Assembly (NCBI GenBank): GCA_018398765.1
Contig: JAHBMJ010004175.1
Coordinates: forward strand, 1 to 52,500
Direction: 5' to 3'
Source: Chromera velia
Lineage: Eukaryota; Sar; Chromeraceae
DNA length: 52,500 nt
The notes beneath the pieces were generated by a model. The model ran no database searches. It saw only the letters and a program-made list of their open reading frames with translations, and had not been told where the DNA came from. A program made the translations under genes and the position numbers. Shown here one piece after another: positions 1 to 11,332 of the stretch (the stretch's first letter is position 1; each line of letters begins with the position of its first letter).

Positions 1-112
1 TCCGGTCTCCGATTTGGATTCTGTGCGCCTTCAATCTTTATTCTATTTCCCTATGTCTGACACCAAAGTGTACTAAAAACAAGCTATCGAGAATCTACTT
101 CAGGCTGCTCCA

Positions 113-1119
113 TTAGAACCCAAACTGTTCTTTGAGAAAATCAACAGGAAGTTTGAGCGAAGATTCCGAGTCGCTCCCTGATTCTGCGATGCCGCCCTTT
201 TCTTCCGCCCCCCTCATACTTACACCTAAAAGACCTGCTTGGTCCTTTTTGTTCCCTCCCAATGGAGGTGCACCCGCGGGCTGCAACCCCTTTTTCCATA
301 ACTTTTTGTGAAAATTCTGCAACGTTTGTGCCCCGTGGCTGGCTGTGTTGTACACCAAATTGTGCAGTCGGCCTGTCTGAGGGAAGAAACGCGGGATTCG
401 TGCCAAAACTTCTGCCGGTGTTTTATCAGCAGCAATCTTCAATCCCCTGGACCAAGACAAGGGCCTCCCTGCACCCTCCTGACCCTCGAGAAGATCCTTC
501 CCTGCAGTCGCCTCCCCGAACTCCCTCAGCCATGTGCGCACATCAGGTTTCCTCCCTTCGGCAATCACTGTGCCGAATGCAAGTAACTGATTCAGGGCGA
601 TTTTGACATGGGGTGGGATTTTATTTTCGATTTTCTCGAAAGCCCGAATGGCCACGATGGCCTCCTTTGGCAAATGCGGAATGTCTCTGAGGACATCCGA
701 AGGGTAGGGCACCACGCAATTCTCAGACAAGACCAAACGGCCTTCATCTTGCCTGCGCACATCTAGGGGCTCAACCGCAAACACCCGCACAGTCCCGACG
801 CGCCACGGAAAGTCGACGTCCTTCTCGATGGTTCGAGGGCACACAATCCCGATGTCTCCGAATGCGGTCACAAAGAAGGCGCCGAGAGTGAGGCTCTTCC
901 GAATGCCGAGCTTTTTTAAGACCTTCTCGGGGAACGGGTTGTCAACGGGTATTTCCTCTATCTTGGCAGAGAGCTCAACCGCAGGGGCAAATGAATTCCC
1001 TGTGATTGCCGCCAGATCTGTCACGTTTTCCTTCGGCCCGACAACGGGAAGATCGTCAAACCTCTTCAACTTGGAGGGCCCAAAGTCAGTCGTGGCAAAC
1101 ACCCAGTTCTCAAAAATGT

Positions 1120-1156
<37 letters not shown>

Positions 1157-3393
1157 CACTCGGCCACAGCCCCAAACCCCAACGCACCTGGGAGTACAGT
1201 TGCGGGAGTAGCGACCACCCCCGCAGCTGCAATAAACGCCGGAAGGAAGACGTTGACAGGCGCCAGGGCGACGGCAATCTCCGCCCCGAACGTGGGAGTG
1301 AAGATGTTCTCGACTGCCATCAGGAGAACGGGCCCGACCCTGAACGCGGGGCCGAACACCATCGAGGGCGCGGTGTTGCAGTCAGGCGCCCACTCAAACT
1401 GCACTGCCCAATTGCCCGAAGGCGCCAGATTGATCGAAGGACCTGACTCGAAATTTGGCGCAAACACAATCTGGGGCGCGCAATCGAGCGAAAACCCCGC
1501 TACCTTTTCGGGTGCGTACGAAGGAGGGCTCCCTCCGCCCTCGCAGGGTGTTTTCCCGTCCTCCTCACTCTCTGGGGGACGCGGGAGGGCGGCATAGGCT
1601 TCCTCTTCCCTCAGGCTCTCGGCAGACGAAAACGAAAACCCTGCAGGGCCAAAACCCTCCAAAAAATCAAATGACGCCTGCTTGGCGGCACTCCCTTCCA
1701 TCCCTTCTTCTTCCTCGCTGCTTTCTTCTTCCTCTCCTTCCTCTTCTTCTCCAACTCCTTCTGCACCTTCAAAGTCACTTTCATCAGAACTATATTCTTC
1801 TTCTTCCTCCTCCCCCCCTTCCGCCCCTTCAAAGTCACTTTCATCGGAGCTGTATTCTTCTTCTTCTTCCTCTATCTCCTCTCTCATTCCTTCCGCCCCT
1901 TCAAAGTCACTCTCGTCTGAGCTCGGCTCAGACACTTCCTCTTCCTTTTCTTCCTTCGCCTTCGCCTTCTTATATCTCAAACGTCTCCGCCTCCTGCGTC
2001 TCTTTTTTCTGAGTGCCCTGGAGCTTCTCTCGTCCTCTGTAGAGTTCCCTTTCCCTCCTCCCATTCTGTCCTTCCTCTTTCCCTTTCCCTTTCCCTTCGC
2101 TTCCCCTTCCTCTGCCAATTGAAGCAATCTCCGTCTCCTTTCTCTCAACCGTCTCCGGCGTCTCTCCTCCTTCACCTCCGGCACAACTTCCCATGGGTCC
2201 AACCCCTCATCAAACGCCAGCAACCGAGCATCTGCACGTGGAATCGCGCCCGTCTCCACGGAAGCCATCGGCCCCCACGGCTCTTCGCATTGCCATCCCT
2301 CACTCCCCCCGTTCTCCCGCCGCAGCTTTTTATCTAACCACCCGTCGTCGAAAAAGTCCAAAAAATTCAAATTGAAAGGGTCGTCCGGGTTCCCTTGCTC
2401 ATGTGACCCCGCCCCCTTCTTTTCTGCATCAGAAAAGGCCCCACTGAGAAGACCATCCAAACCAATGAATGTGCCTCCACCCCCTTGCTCTCCAGCCTCC
2501 TCACTCGAACTGCCTTCAAAAGTCCTTTCCTCGCCCTTTCCCTCCTCTGTGTTCAGTTGGGGGGGCTGTAGGAAGTCCATGAAGAGGTCGCTGCACTTGC
2601 CCCCGAGGAGTGAGTGGACCACGTTGACGTGCTCAGAGGGCGCATGGTTCCACGCACCCTCCATCTCCGACATCCCGAAAGAGGCCAGAGACGGGAGATC
2701 ATCAGAGGAAGGAGAAGAAGAGGGAGAAGAGACGGAAGAATCTACTGTGGGAAACGTTTCACGCCCTGTGACTCTCCTTCGTTCTGCGGGGGCTGCCGTT
2801 TCACTTTCTTTGCTTTCTGTGCTGTCTGAATTTTCTTCTGTGAGCATGTCACAGAGGGGACTGGAGGAGGCCTCCCTTTTCCCTTCGGTATTGCCTGTTA
2901 CATTGTCGCTTTTGTCTGTTGGCAGAGAGCACTTTTCATTTTCTGCGTCTGCTTCTACGTCAGACGGAACTGAACTGCCCCCCGCACGGAGAGAGTGACT
3001 TGTCTGCTGTGCTGTGTTTTCCTCTTCTGCTGTTTCTTCTGCTACTGACACAGTTGTTTCACTGTAACTGTCTTCTGTCTGATTGACATTCACATTTTCA
3101 AATAATCTTCTTTGTCTTCTTTGCGCTTGTTCAAGGGCTCTGCGTTTGGATTGTGATTTGTAAACGTTTTTCGACTCATTGACGGAGTGCTCATGAACGC
3201 ACTCAATCAACCTCCTCCTTCTCTCCCTCTGCTCTGCCCCCCTCGGACCACTCCACTCGGAGGGCCACCCTACTTTGTCGGGATCCTCCAGGACCGTCCT
3301 TTGGAACACCTGCAAGAGAATGAACACGAGCCAGAGGGCACAGAGCGACTGGGGTGAGCGACTACAGCAAAAAAAACGTCAATAACATACCAT
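113..3393 (-). CDS. Large acidic low-complexity protein, function unknown
   Basis: Three exons, joined 3393-3391, 3309-1188 and 1119-113, giving about 1,043 residues. The 68-bp intron 1120-1187 is phase 1, starts GTGCGT and ends in a TG repeat plus CAG. The reading frame joins exactly (proline, then Asp-Ile-Phe-Glu). The first intron (3310-3390, GTATGT...TTGCAG) would leave only the ATG in exon 1, so a start inside it at 3327 is the alternative. The N-terminal half is rich in Ser, Glu and Arg. Basic blocks (KKRRRRRRR) suggest nuclear targeting, and three copies of SSDESDFEGAEG separated by Glu runs look like casein-kinase-2 substrate sites. After that comes an odd hydrophobic stretch of spaced F-x-P-x-F and A-P motifs, then a more ordinary globular C-terminus (exon 3). 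I recognise no family. The exon structure is well supported; the start is not. Confidence 0.7.
1123..1152. repeat. (CA)15 microsatellite at a 3' splice site
   Basis: An uninterrupted CA run. On the minus strand it is a TG tract that abuts the CAG acceptor of the 68-bp intron in the gene above, standing where a polypyrimidine tract would normally be. Confidence 0.95.
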
Positions 3394-3460
3394 CTGTATT
3401 CATGGACCAACAAAGTCGCCTGAAAAAGCTGCGACAGAGTTCACACAGCGATGCTTTCAC

Positions 3461-3815
3461 CTACATTCCTCGGAGCTCTGAAACACACACAGACAGGCCG
3501 TGCAGCGAAGTGGCAAGCAACACACGCTCGTGAGAGATCTCTCTCGACCGACCGACCTGAGGCGTGACTTCTGCCAGCCTCCTGACTCCGAAGGTGGCCA
3601 TGTTCTCGATGTGTTCCCTTCCCGTGGGCTTCGGGCATGTCCCCTCAGGCAGACACCTAGCGTAGTGTTTGAACCTGTCGTTGAGGAAACACTGGTAGCC
3701 TTCGACCGCGCAGGTGCGGGAAAAGTAGCAGTTGTCCCAGGGCCAGACGGGCTGGGGCCCCTTCACAACTCGCATCTCGGGTGTCACGTCCTCCTTCTTC
3801 ATGCACTGCTTCAGA

Positions 3816-3860
<45 letters not shown>

Positions 3861-3935
3861 CACACATACACGTACACATACACATACAAATACACATACA
3901 CATACATACACACATACACATACAAATACGCATAC

Positions 3936-4008
<73 letters not shown>

Positions 4009-5350
4009 TGGAGGTGGGGTGAAAGAGAGGGGGAGAGAGAGAGAGTTTTTGTGAGAAAGAAAGGAGCAGAGCGCGTAGACGAGCGATTTTATACAACAGG
4101 GAGGGGGGAATTAAGAAACAGGAAGGAGCCTCCAACCGTTGGAGGCAGAGCCGGCGTGCCATGTGAGGGCAGCTTCTGCTCCTGACGGACGAGATTCAAG
4201 ACAAACACAGAAACATACTGCAAGTTAACAGGCATAGAGCCTCACGAAAGACAAAAAGACAGACAAACAGACACGCAGACAGACAGGCAGACAGGCAGAC
4301 CGGTAGACAGAAAGAAGAACGCACACACGCAATGAAACTGACCATTGACACCTCCACACAGAGGCAGTCATCGTCACAGTCTCCCATGTACGTGCAGGGG
4401 AACTTCTCCCACCCGGCCTCAATGTGACTGTCCCACTCATTCACTGCAGCAGCAATCAGAAGAACACATAAATGGCAAAAAAGCTACAAACACAGGGATC
4501 GTGGTAACAAGGGGGTACTCAGGACATCTGACTGCCCCGGTCTGCACGTCAATTCATCCAAGCCATGTATCGATCCTTCCATCCAGCTTTCGACCATTCA
4601 AGGACTCCAATGAGAGCCCCACACGGAAACAGGAAAGCTCAACACATGCATCGTCATCGTCTCTCGGCCTCTGTGATTCCCAAAACATACAGAGACCACG
4701 AAGATAGTCAGTCCCCCTTGCACTGTCACACTAGATCACTGCGGCTGTTTTGTTCACAGAAATTGAACGGACTACTCGTCCATATACATGGATCGACTAC
4801 ATGAAAAGTCGGAACACAAAGGTGAAACGGTAACAGCCACAAAGAAGATATGTGAGTAGGCATGTGACTTACGTTTGCAAATTGTCTTGAGAGTGACTTT
4901 GTGCTCGCACCCAAGGTTGAGATGCAACGTCTCAGGTAAGACGATTGACTCGATCATCTCTGTGGTGTAGTGGAACCCCAAAGCCTCCCCTGTTCTCTCA
5001 CTGGAGAAGGACCAGACGCCCATCACATTCTCAGAAAAGACCCTCAAGTATTCCATTGTGCCCTCTTCTGCGCTGCGTTTGATCTCCTCCTCGATGAAGT
5101 CTTCGTTCTCTTCATGATAGGTGATCTTCAGCATGTGCTCTCTGTTCAGGTACAGTTGGTGTTGATTCTCCGACCCGACTAGAGAGTACGCAATTGCCTC
5201 GTTGGTTGGAAACAGCTTTCTGAAGACAGAGCACTCACGTAGGAGCTTCTCGGACTCGTCTTCGGGAGGCGGGTAGACGTGGCACTTCATCGCGGGTTCC
5301 GCTGTTGCGGCCAAGAAGCATAAGGCGAGAAGCCGCACGACCACCAACAT
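3461..5350 (-). CDS. Secreted cysteine-rich protein with CBM1-like module
   Basis: Three exons: 5350-4873, 4443-4352 (or 4343) and 3817-3461, about 308-311 residues. The start at 5350 gives a clear signal peptide ([17 protein letters not shown], then EPAMKC), so the product should be secreted. Exon 1 donor is C|GTAAGT; exon 2 follows TGCTGCAG and keeps frame (phase 1). Exon 2 may end at GAG|GTGTCA or ATG|GTCAGT; both are in phase. Exon 3 follows a long TG tract plus CAG. It carries a cysteine pattern C-x5-C-x5-C-x12-C-x5-C around GYQCF and [10 protein letters not shown]. That pattern resembles the short fungal-type cellulose-binding module (CBM1) found in secreted proteins of several protists; this is a resemblance by eye, not a search. 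Exon 1 is a Glu-rich domain I do not recognise. The tail after the cysteines is ordinary sequence to a stop at 3461. It could be part of an intron if the in-phase CAG|GTCGGT near 3560 is used. Confidence 0.72.
3821..4008. repeat. CA/CATA/CAAA compound microsatellite
   Basis: 188 bp of CA dinucleotides mixed with CATA, CGCA and CAAATA variants, inside the second intron of the secreted-protein gene. It ends directly at that intron's acceptor. The long ORFs that cross it on both strands are repeat artefacts. Confidence 0.95.
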
Positions 5351-5912
5351 CTTCAATGACGCCCGGATTGATCGATATTGTTTTGTCTTGACCGATCGGT
5401 GTATAGAGCAAAGGGCACATGGAAATCTCACAGTGAACGCATGATCACACTCTGTGAAGAGAGCAATTTCACTTCAGAACGTCGGTCTATGAAGACACAG
5501 ACCTATCAAGTCTTTGAACGTACGCAGAAGTTACCTTCGCGCGTACACAGTTGTGAGAAATTTGACACCGATACATGCAAGTAGGCATGCATGCAGATCC
5601 GGCTGGGCCGCGCATCATTTAAAATTGGGTGCGTTGCGCGAAAAAAAAAGGATCCTAGCTGTTCTGTCAATGCTTCATATTGCTTCATGCAATGAGAGAC
5701 TGCTTGCTCTTTTTCGATCTGGCTTCCCTACATTTCCCTACACTTCTATATACTCGGGAGAAGCAGGTGAACCGTTCGACGACACGTACGGCTCTTCCAT
5801 AGGTGGATCTTTCTTTCTGCGAACTGGAGCGCCAGGAGTCAAACTTGATACAAATTCTCCGTCCGTCTTTGCTTTGCTTCGTCTCTATAACCCTAAAGGT
5901 GGGCACGTGACC
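5351..5912. promoter_or_regulatory. Shared upstream region of two divergent genes
   Basis: A 562-bp gap between the start of the secreted-protein gene (leftward) and the acidic-protein gene (rightward). It should hold both promoters. An in-frame open stretch runs upstream of 5913 from 5514, so a longer N-terminus for the rightward gene cannot be excluded. I see no recognisable core-promoter element beyond a weak TCTATAAC at 5884. Confidence 0.3.
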
Positions 5913-6791
5913 ATGCCTCCAAAAAACAAGCGCACAAAGCGCTTCTACGATTCTTTTAAGCTCCTTGATTACAGCCCCGAGGAGCTTCAGAAAATAAAGC
6001 AATATGTCGGTAGAATTGTCCTCTTCACTCGCCGCAACGGCGGCTGTCTCGTTGACCCGAACGGAGAGGTGCTTCTTCCTGAGGTCCTCTTCGAGCCCAT
6101 CGAGAATGTGCAGGTAGAGGCGTCGGACGATGAGGAAGAGGATGAGGAGGGTGAGGGAGACGAGGAAGAGGACGAGCAACGGGAAAGGGAGCCCGGAAAG
6201 AGGTCCCGGAAGGAGAAGGGAACCGAGCAGTCAGGTACGGGTGGCGTAGTGCTTCCGGAAGTCCCTCTGTTCGGGGAAGGGCCTCCAGAAAAATCACAGA
6301 AAAGGGCGGGAGAGACGAAAGAGGGAGATGAGGAAGGCATTGTTGGTGCTTCGTCATCTGCCGCTTCCTCTTCTGCTGCCGCCGCTCCTTCCGAGGAGCA
6401 AGGCGAAGGCGAACAGGCAGAGGAGGCGGAGGATAGAGACGAGGCAGAGGAGGGGGAGGACAGAGACGAGGAAGAGGATGGGGGAGAGAAGGAAGGGGAG
6501 GGGGAGGACCCGACAGAGGGAGACAGAGACGGGGAAATGGAAGACTCGGGAGACCAGCGTGCTGAGTCCCCTTATCCTGCCGACGTGGCTCTTGCAGAGG
6601 GAGACGGAGACGGGGAGGTTGAGATGGGGATGGAGGAGGAGGAGGAAGAGGAGGAGGGTGGAGAAGAAGAGGACGCAGAAGAAGAGGAAGATGGAGAGCA
6701 GTTTTTGGATGAAGAAGGGGAGAAGGGCACGTCGGAGGCAGGGGGGGCACTGGGTGGCGGTGCGTATGGGGAGGAAGGGGAAGAGCAGTGA
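5913..6791 (+). CDS. Acidic nuclear-type protein, function unknown
   Basis: A single-exon reading of 292 residues from the ATG at 5913 (ACC ATG CC context). The first 70 residues are the only ordered-looking part: a basic start (MPPKNKRTKRFYDSF), then a Tyr/Lys helix and VLFTRRNGGCLVDPNGEVLLPEV. The remainder is Glu/Asp/Gly-rich with an alanine-serine patch and basic KRSRKEK, typical of disordered nuclear or chromatin-associated proteins; that role is inference. The stop at 6789 overlaps a good donor (GCA|GTGAGTGAG). TGCAG acceptors follow at about 6836, 7267 and 7653, so an extra 3' exon is possible, but I could not find a convincing one. A 302-residue ORF on the opposite strand (6025-6933) is only the shadow of this acidic repeat. 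Confidence 0.6.
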   Translation: MPPKNKRTKRFYDSFKLLDYSPEELQKIKQYVGRIVLFTRRNGGCLVDPNGEVLLPEVLFEPIENVQVEASDDEEEDEEGEGDEEEDEQREREPGKRSRKEKGTEQSGTGGVVLPEVPLFGEGPPEKSQKRAGETKEGDEEGIVGASSSAASSSAAAAPSEEQGEGEQAEEAEDRDEAEEGEDRDEEEDGGEKEGEGEDPTEGDRDGEMEDSGDQRAESPYPADVALAEGDGDGEVEMGMEEEEEEEEGGEEEDAEEEEDGEQFLDEEGEKGTSEAGGALGGGAYGEEGEEQ

Positions 6792-8218
6792 GTGAGACAG
6801 ACGGCAATGAGGGGAAACTCAAGCTCTCTCCTGCAGGTACGTGCGTGGGCTTCAAGAAAGAAATAGGGAAGAAAGAGGAAAGCTTTGCATGGCGGGTTGG
6901 TGCAACGTGCCGGCAAGGAAGCGGTAAAAGCACCTCTCACTAAGAAGGGGCTTGTCCAGCCCGAGTGAAATCAGAAATAGTTCGGGCAGAAAAAGGAAAA
7001 GGGAAACCCCTTTTTTTCCTACTTGAACACACCGACCCACCAGGGAGGGTATTTGCCCTCGATTGTGATCGAAGGATGTTCTCCGAAAGTCAGGGAGGGC
7101 AAAAAAAAGAGAGACCAGATGAAGAGGGGCAGGGGGATGGCCGGGGAGGAAGGAAAGGATAGAAAGGATCGATGAAAATTTGGGCTTTCGTTTCTTCAAA
7201 GTTTTGTCCCTCAAGCAATCAATCGTTGCATTTTTGTACTGGACGTCCTACCTTTCCTCTCTTGCAGGTTGGTGACTTCTCTTTGACGAATGGTCACTGG
7301 GGTGTTTGTGAGTCTGCAGGTGCTGGCAGGGTGAGGACTGCAGGCGAGAGAGAGAGACAGAGCGTTGATTGCCTGGGAGGGAGGGAAACCATTGACTGAC
7401 AGGGCCGTCTCGAGTTCTCTCAGAGGCGTGCGGGGATCTGAAGGGGTGCATGGGGGTGAGGGGGTGTTTGCATGTATGCGTGGTTTTTCTTTCAATGGTA
7501 TGCCTGCCTGCATGTGTGGGATGATGAGGAACGTCTGGGACCGACCTGCGGGGAATTAAGGGGGTGGGCATACCCACTCGGGCTGTGATCGACTGATGAA
7601 TGCATGGCAACGATCATCGATCTGGTCGATCTCTCTGTCCGGTTGTCCTCTGCAGGCAGGGAGGGAGGGAGAAGGGGAATTGAGGAAGAGCCGATGAATG
7701 ATAGGGCGGGAGGTTACGCAACGGATGACTGTACAGATGGGGGGGGGGAAACTGGCAGATCGATCCTGTCGATCAATTGATCGTGCAGGTTAACTATTGA
7801 TTTGTATTGGGGCAGGGTGGGTCTCAAGGAGTGACGGTATGCAGCGTGTGGTTGAGGGGTGGGGTGTGAAGTATGGTGACACTACTAGTCCCACCAGCTG
7901 GGGAAGAATGGAGGAACAGCAACAGATGTGGAAGAAAGGATTGGCATCCTGCAAAACCGAAGTTTTGTCATTGGACCGCCGCACAAGAAGCAGGGCAGGT
8001 AAGTATGCGTTATTCAGGCGAGAGGGAAAGGGTGCATGCATTCGAATCCGGATTCTTGGTGCAAAGTCACCGCCCTCAGGCTGGCAATGCCAATCGATGC
8101 GCTGAGGCTGTTGAGCCGCTACTCGGCGCTTAACCCTCAAAACCAAAACGGAACTCCCGTGTGATGATACACTGCGATCGTTACTCCACTCGTTTAATAA
8201 TGTTTAATACTGCTATGT
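6792..8218. other. Non-coding region downstream of the acidic gene
   Basis: Mostly G-rich on the plus strand with GGGA runs and several YAG acceptor-like sites; no ORF here shows coding character. It probably holds the 3' UTR, and possibly untranslated exons, of the 5913 gene. Confidence 0.4.
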
Positions 8219-8228
8219 ACTGTAAGTA

Positions 8229-8421
8229 ACTGTAAGCTATGTGCGTACTGGGCTAAGTAATCATGAGGCTAGCAGTGTGGTGGGCTAGACAGAGATATTC
8301 TCGATCAGCCGTTCATAGAGGGAGTGTCATCCTAGAGTTCTGACAACAACCACTCATGCCAATCATCCAGCTTCTACTGCCTTCCAGGCTTTCTCTTGCT
8401 TAGCTACAGAACGCATGCCTC
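8229..8421 (+). repeat. Dispersed repeat B, left copy
   Basis: About 193 bp nearly identical to 20684-20879, in the same orientation, with scattered substitutions. This copy is flanked by a perfect 10-bp direct repeat ACTGTAAGTA (8219-8228 and 8422-8431). That looks like a target-site duplication, although the unit itself also begins ACTGTAAG. No terminal inverted repeat and no ORF. It is probably a short non-autonomous element. Confidence 0.6.
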
Positions 8422-8431
8422 ACTGTAAGTA

Positions 8432-10843
8432 TTGTTTAGTGTACAGACGTATGCGCTCATCGATCCCACGCCCTACTTCATGCGAGTAGCCCATCGAGCG
8501 ACTAAGTATCATGACAGCCTCGTGGTGGCGCCACGTACAGGCCCTACATCTACTTGCTCACCGAGGCCGACGTCTATGCTCGGCTTACATGCACTTTCTT
8601 TCTTTTCTTCTCACCATTCATATTCTATCCCTACATCTGTCTACTCGCTGGATGGGTAGGGTGGGCAAAATCAATCCACTCAATCTCAATTCTTTCTTTT
8701 TCTTAATTAAGATAACGTGATCGCATGACAATAACATAATAGTCGCAATAACGCTGAGCTTCAGTCTTGAATCGCTAAACAAAACTGTAGTCGACCTCCA
8801 AAACAGACGTATGTGGCTCAGTACACCTTCTTACGCACACTGGCTGGAGACTCTGAGCACTTAATTTCTAGTTAACTGTTCAGGGTACATGCTGGCCTCT
8901 AGTCCCGAAGGACCGCAATGCCTCCTATCTCCAGCTCACAACACACTCAGTGTGTTGCACACGTTACGCTCTCTACACCTCTTCAGTTTATTTTCTCACC
9001 TCAGGCCCCCTGCTGCGCCAAAGCTGAAATCATACGTAGCCTGCTTATGGATGTGCAGCTCTGTGCTCCTTCACATACTGAGTCCCCTGACAGTCGGAAG
9101 TAAAAACTACAGTCCTCTGCAAGCGGTGCCATAGCAATGATCTGTATGGACGCCAGAGGATTTAGACACTGCGACGCGCAGTCGAAATAAGACAAGTACG
9201 ACCACACACCTTTGAATGTGGCCGCAAATAACTGGGTTTTCTCTTTCTTCTTTTGACGCAAAGTGGACGGTTTGACACGAAGTTAACACACTGCTCAGAA
9301 CTCTTAATTACTAAGATGTGCTTTCAGAGTTCACAGCATACGGGGCATGGTTCGACGCGCAGTTGATACACTTCCTGCATACTGCTGGCTCGACGCAAAG
9401 TCAACACTTTCACTCTTCTATTTGCTGTATCAGCATCATGCATGCTAACGGAGATAAACAGAGTCAAAAGTCAGTCACATTCGGATGCACAGTTCCTTTC
9501 TCTTTCCTTGACGAAGCAACAAGCCATTTCTGGTGAATGTTCAGACACTGTGAGCCTCACTATGAGCGGTGAGCAGTGGTGTCTATTCAACCGTATCATC
9601 AACAACAGACATTTTCTTTTTCTTTCACTCTTCCTCTCAACCCAGACAGATAGAGGGAAAGTAAAGACAACAGAGACAACACAAGACAGAGACAGCAAGA
9701 GAAACAACACACCAACATTCGCCCTACAGACATCCCGGCCGAAGTGATCAGCCCCTAGGCAGCCGTTCCCAGGCATTGGAGACATACAGCCTCTCCTTTC
9801 CCTGTCCCACTATCATTCCCTCATGCAGTCACTTCAGAATCTCTTCTTCGCAATATTGCCTCTTCTCTTTTATGCTTGTATCTCTTCTCTTCAGCAATGA
9901 CCTCAAAATCTCTACCTATCAGTTTTTTCACTTCTTTCTGTCCCTCTCTCTCCTTCTTTCATTCTTCTTTTCTTTCTTCTTTCCCTCCATCCTAACTACC
10001 TGGATCCCCAAGATACATTCCTATCTGGAGAAGCAAGACAGTCAGGATGCAGAGAAACACTGCACGAGAACTAAGCACCCATTGAAGCCAACATCACCTC
10101 AAGTTGAACACACACTCTCCTTCACCTCTCACACCCACTAAGTCTCCTTCTTCCCCCCAAAAACATATTTCCCAAATTTAACCCTCAATCAAAAGAAAAC
10201 GATCTAGGAGCTCACTGACTTGGAGATGTGCAGCAGCCGCGGTGCCCCCATGGCACTATTAAGCGTTTGGAAACGCGGCACACCTGGTTGCAAGCGAAGA
10301 CAAAGACTATACATCTCTAGTCACCATAACTAAACCTCCACTCCACAAGATGCTCTTCCTCCTTCCATCCCAAACCTCTCACAGAGCAAAACAGCCAAGA
10401 GCATCTTCTGCATCACCTGAGCGCGTTCTGTGTAGGCTTGGACACCTCGTGCTTCATTGTAGGACAATCAGCAGAGACGGCAGTCAGTCAGTCAGTCAGT
10501 TTAGTCAATCAGACTGAATGCTCTTCCTCCTCAAGCTTGTCCTTCTGGACCCTCATCTCCAACAGGCCAGCAACCTTGAGTTCTAAGGACTCCCTCAATA
10601 CTAAGAGAACAGAAAGAAACACCACGCTCCATTACATCTGGAAGAGAGTCTCAAATCCGCCATAAATTTCAATTCGAGAATAAACAACACAAAGGAGACG
10701 AAATCTCTTTTCTTTTAACGAGTTTTCCCACTGACGAGCTGATACTACACTCCTGTCAGTACAGACCTTACGTACAGTTAGTGGTGAGAATTCTCTGTCC
10801 AGTCTGACTGTTCATCAATACAACAAAGTTTGCGATCCATACC
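8432..10843. other. Non-coding region left of the retrotransposon
   Basis: 2.4 kb with only short, compositionally random ORFs. Between about 9171 and 9410 a degenerate motif, GACGCRMAGTYRAYAC, recurs five times (near 9172, 9254, 9274, 9353 and 9392). I see no gene or RNA here. Confidence 0.4.
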
Positions 10844-10848
10844 ATATC

Positions 10849-11332
10849 ACAAGAAAAGTTTCCTTCGATCACCTCTAGAAGATCCCTAATCTCCAGGATC
10901 CTGGACTTCCCGAGGTTTTCTCTCTATTTGTATCGCGAATCGATACGCCCATTGCCTATACGAGTCTCCAATACTGCACTTAATGTCTGTCCTAATGTTT
11001 TGCTTACATACCTACATTCTGTCCTACGGAGATCCTTATACGTACGTTCCTACCGTCTCTTGAGGAGGACTGTCCTAGGATCGATCCTTCACTCTCATCT
11101 GTTTCTTCTCTTCACTCAATTGCTCGATCCGACTCGATCACTTTTCTCTTCTTTTCTTTTCTTTGTACATGCATGCATGCTTTTTTATTCAAATGCGTTT
11201 GGATCTCGCAATGCGCGCGAATCCCGTGATCTTGAGTAACTTTGACGCTTGTACTGCGCGCGACAGCCCTGCGAGACGGTAAGATGCTATTTGAAGAGCG
11301 GCTTGGGCCCTACCGGAGCCAAACTTCCCAGT
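10849..11332 (-). repeat. 3' LTR of the Copia element
   Basis: 484 bp, starting ACAAGAAAAG and ending CTTCCCAGT on the plus strand, matched along its whole length by 20144-20627. Being the copy next to the RNase H end, it is the 3' LTR. Confidence 0.93.

Noticed and set aside
3394..3460. Fusion of the secreted-protein gene with the 113-3393 gene
   Set aside because: Splicing CAG|GTCGGT (about 3560) to TTTCAG (about 3418) and on to 3309 enters the wrong frame and stops within about 13 codons.
3500..4162. Long Thr/His and Cys/Val ORFs across the CA repeat
   Set aside because: Dinucleotide repeats are open in several frames; there is no coding signal.
6025..6933. 302-codon ORF on the minus strand, Pro/Leu/Ser-rich
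   Set aside because: Exact antisense of the Glu-rich gene at 5913-6791; the composition is the complement of GAG/GAA repeats.
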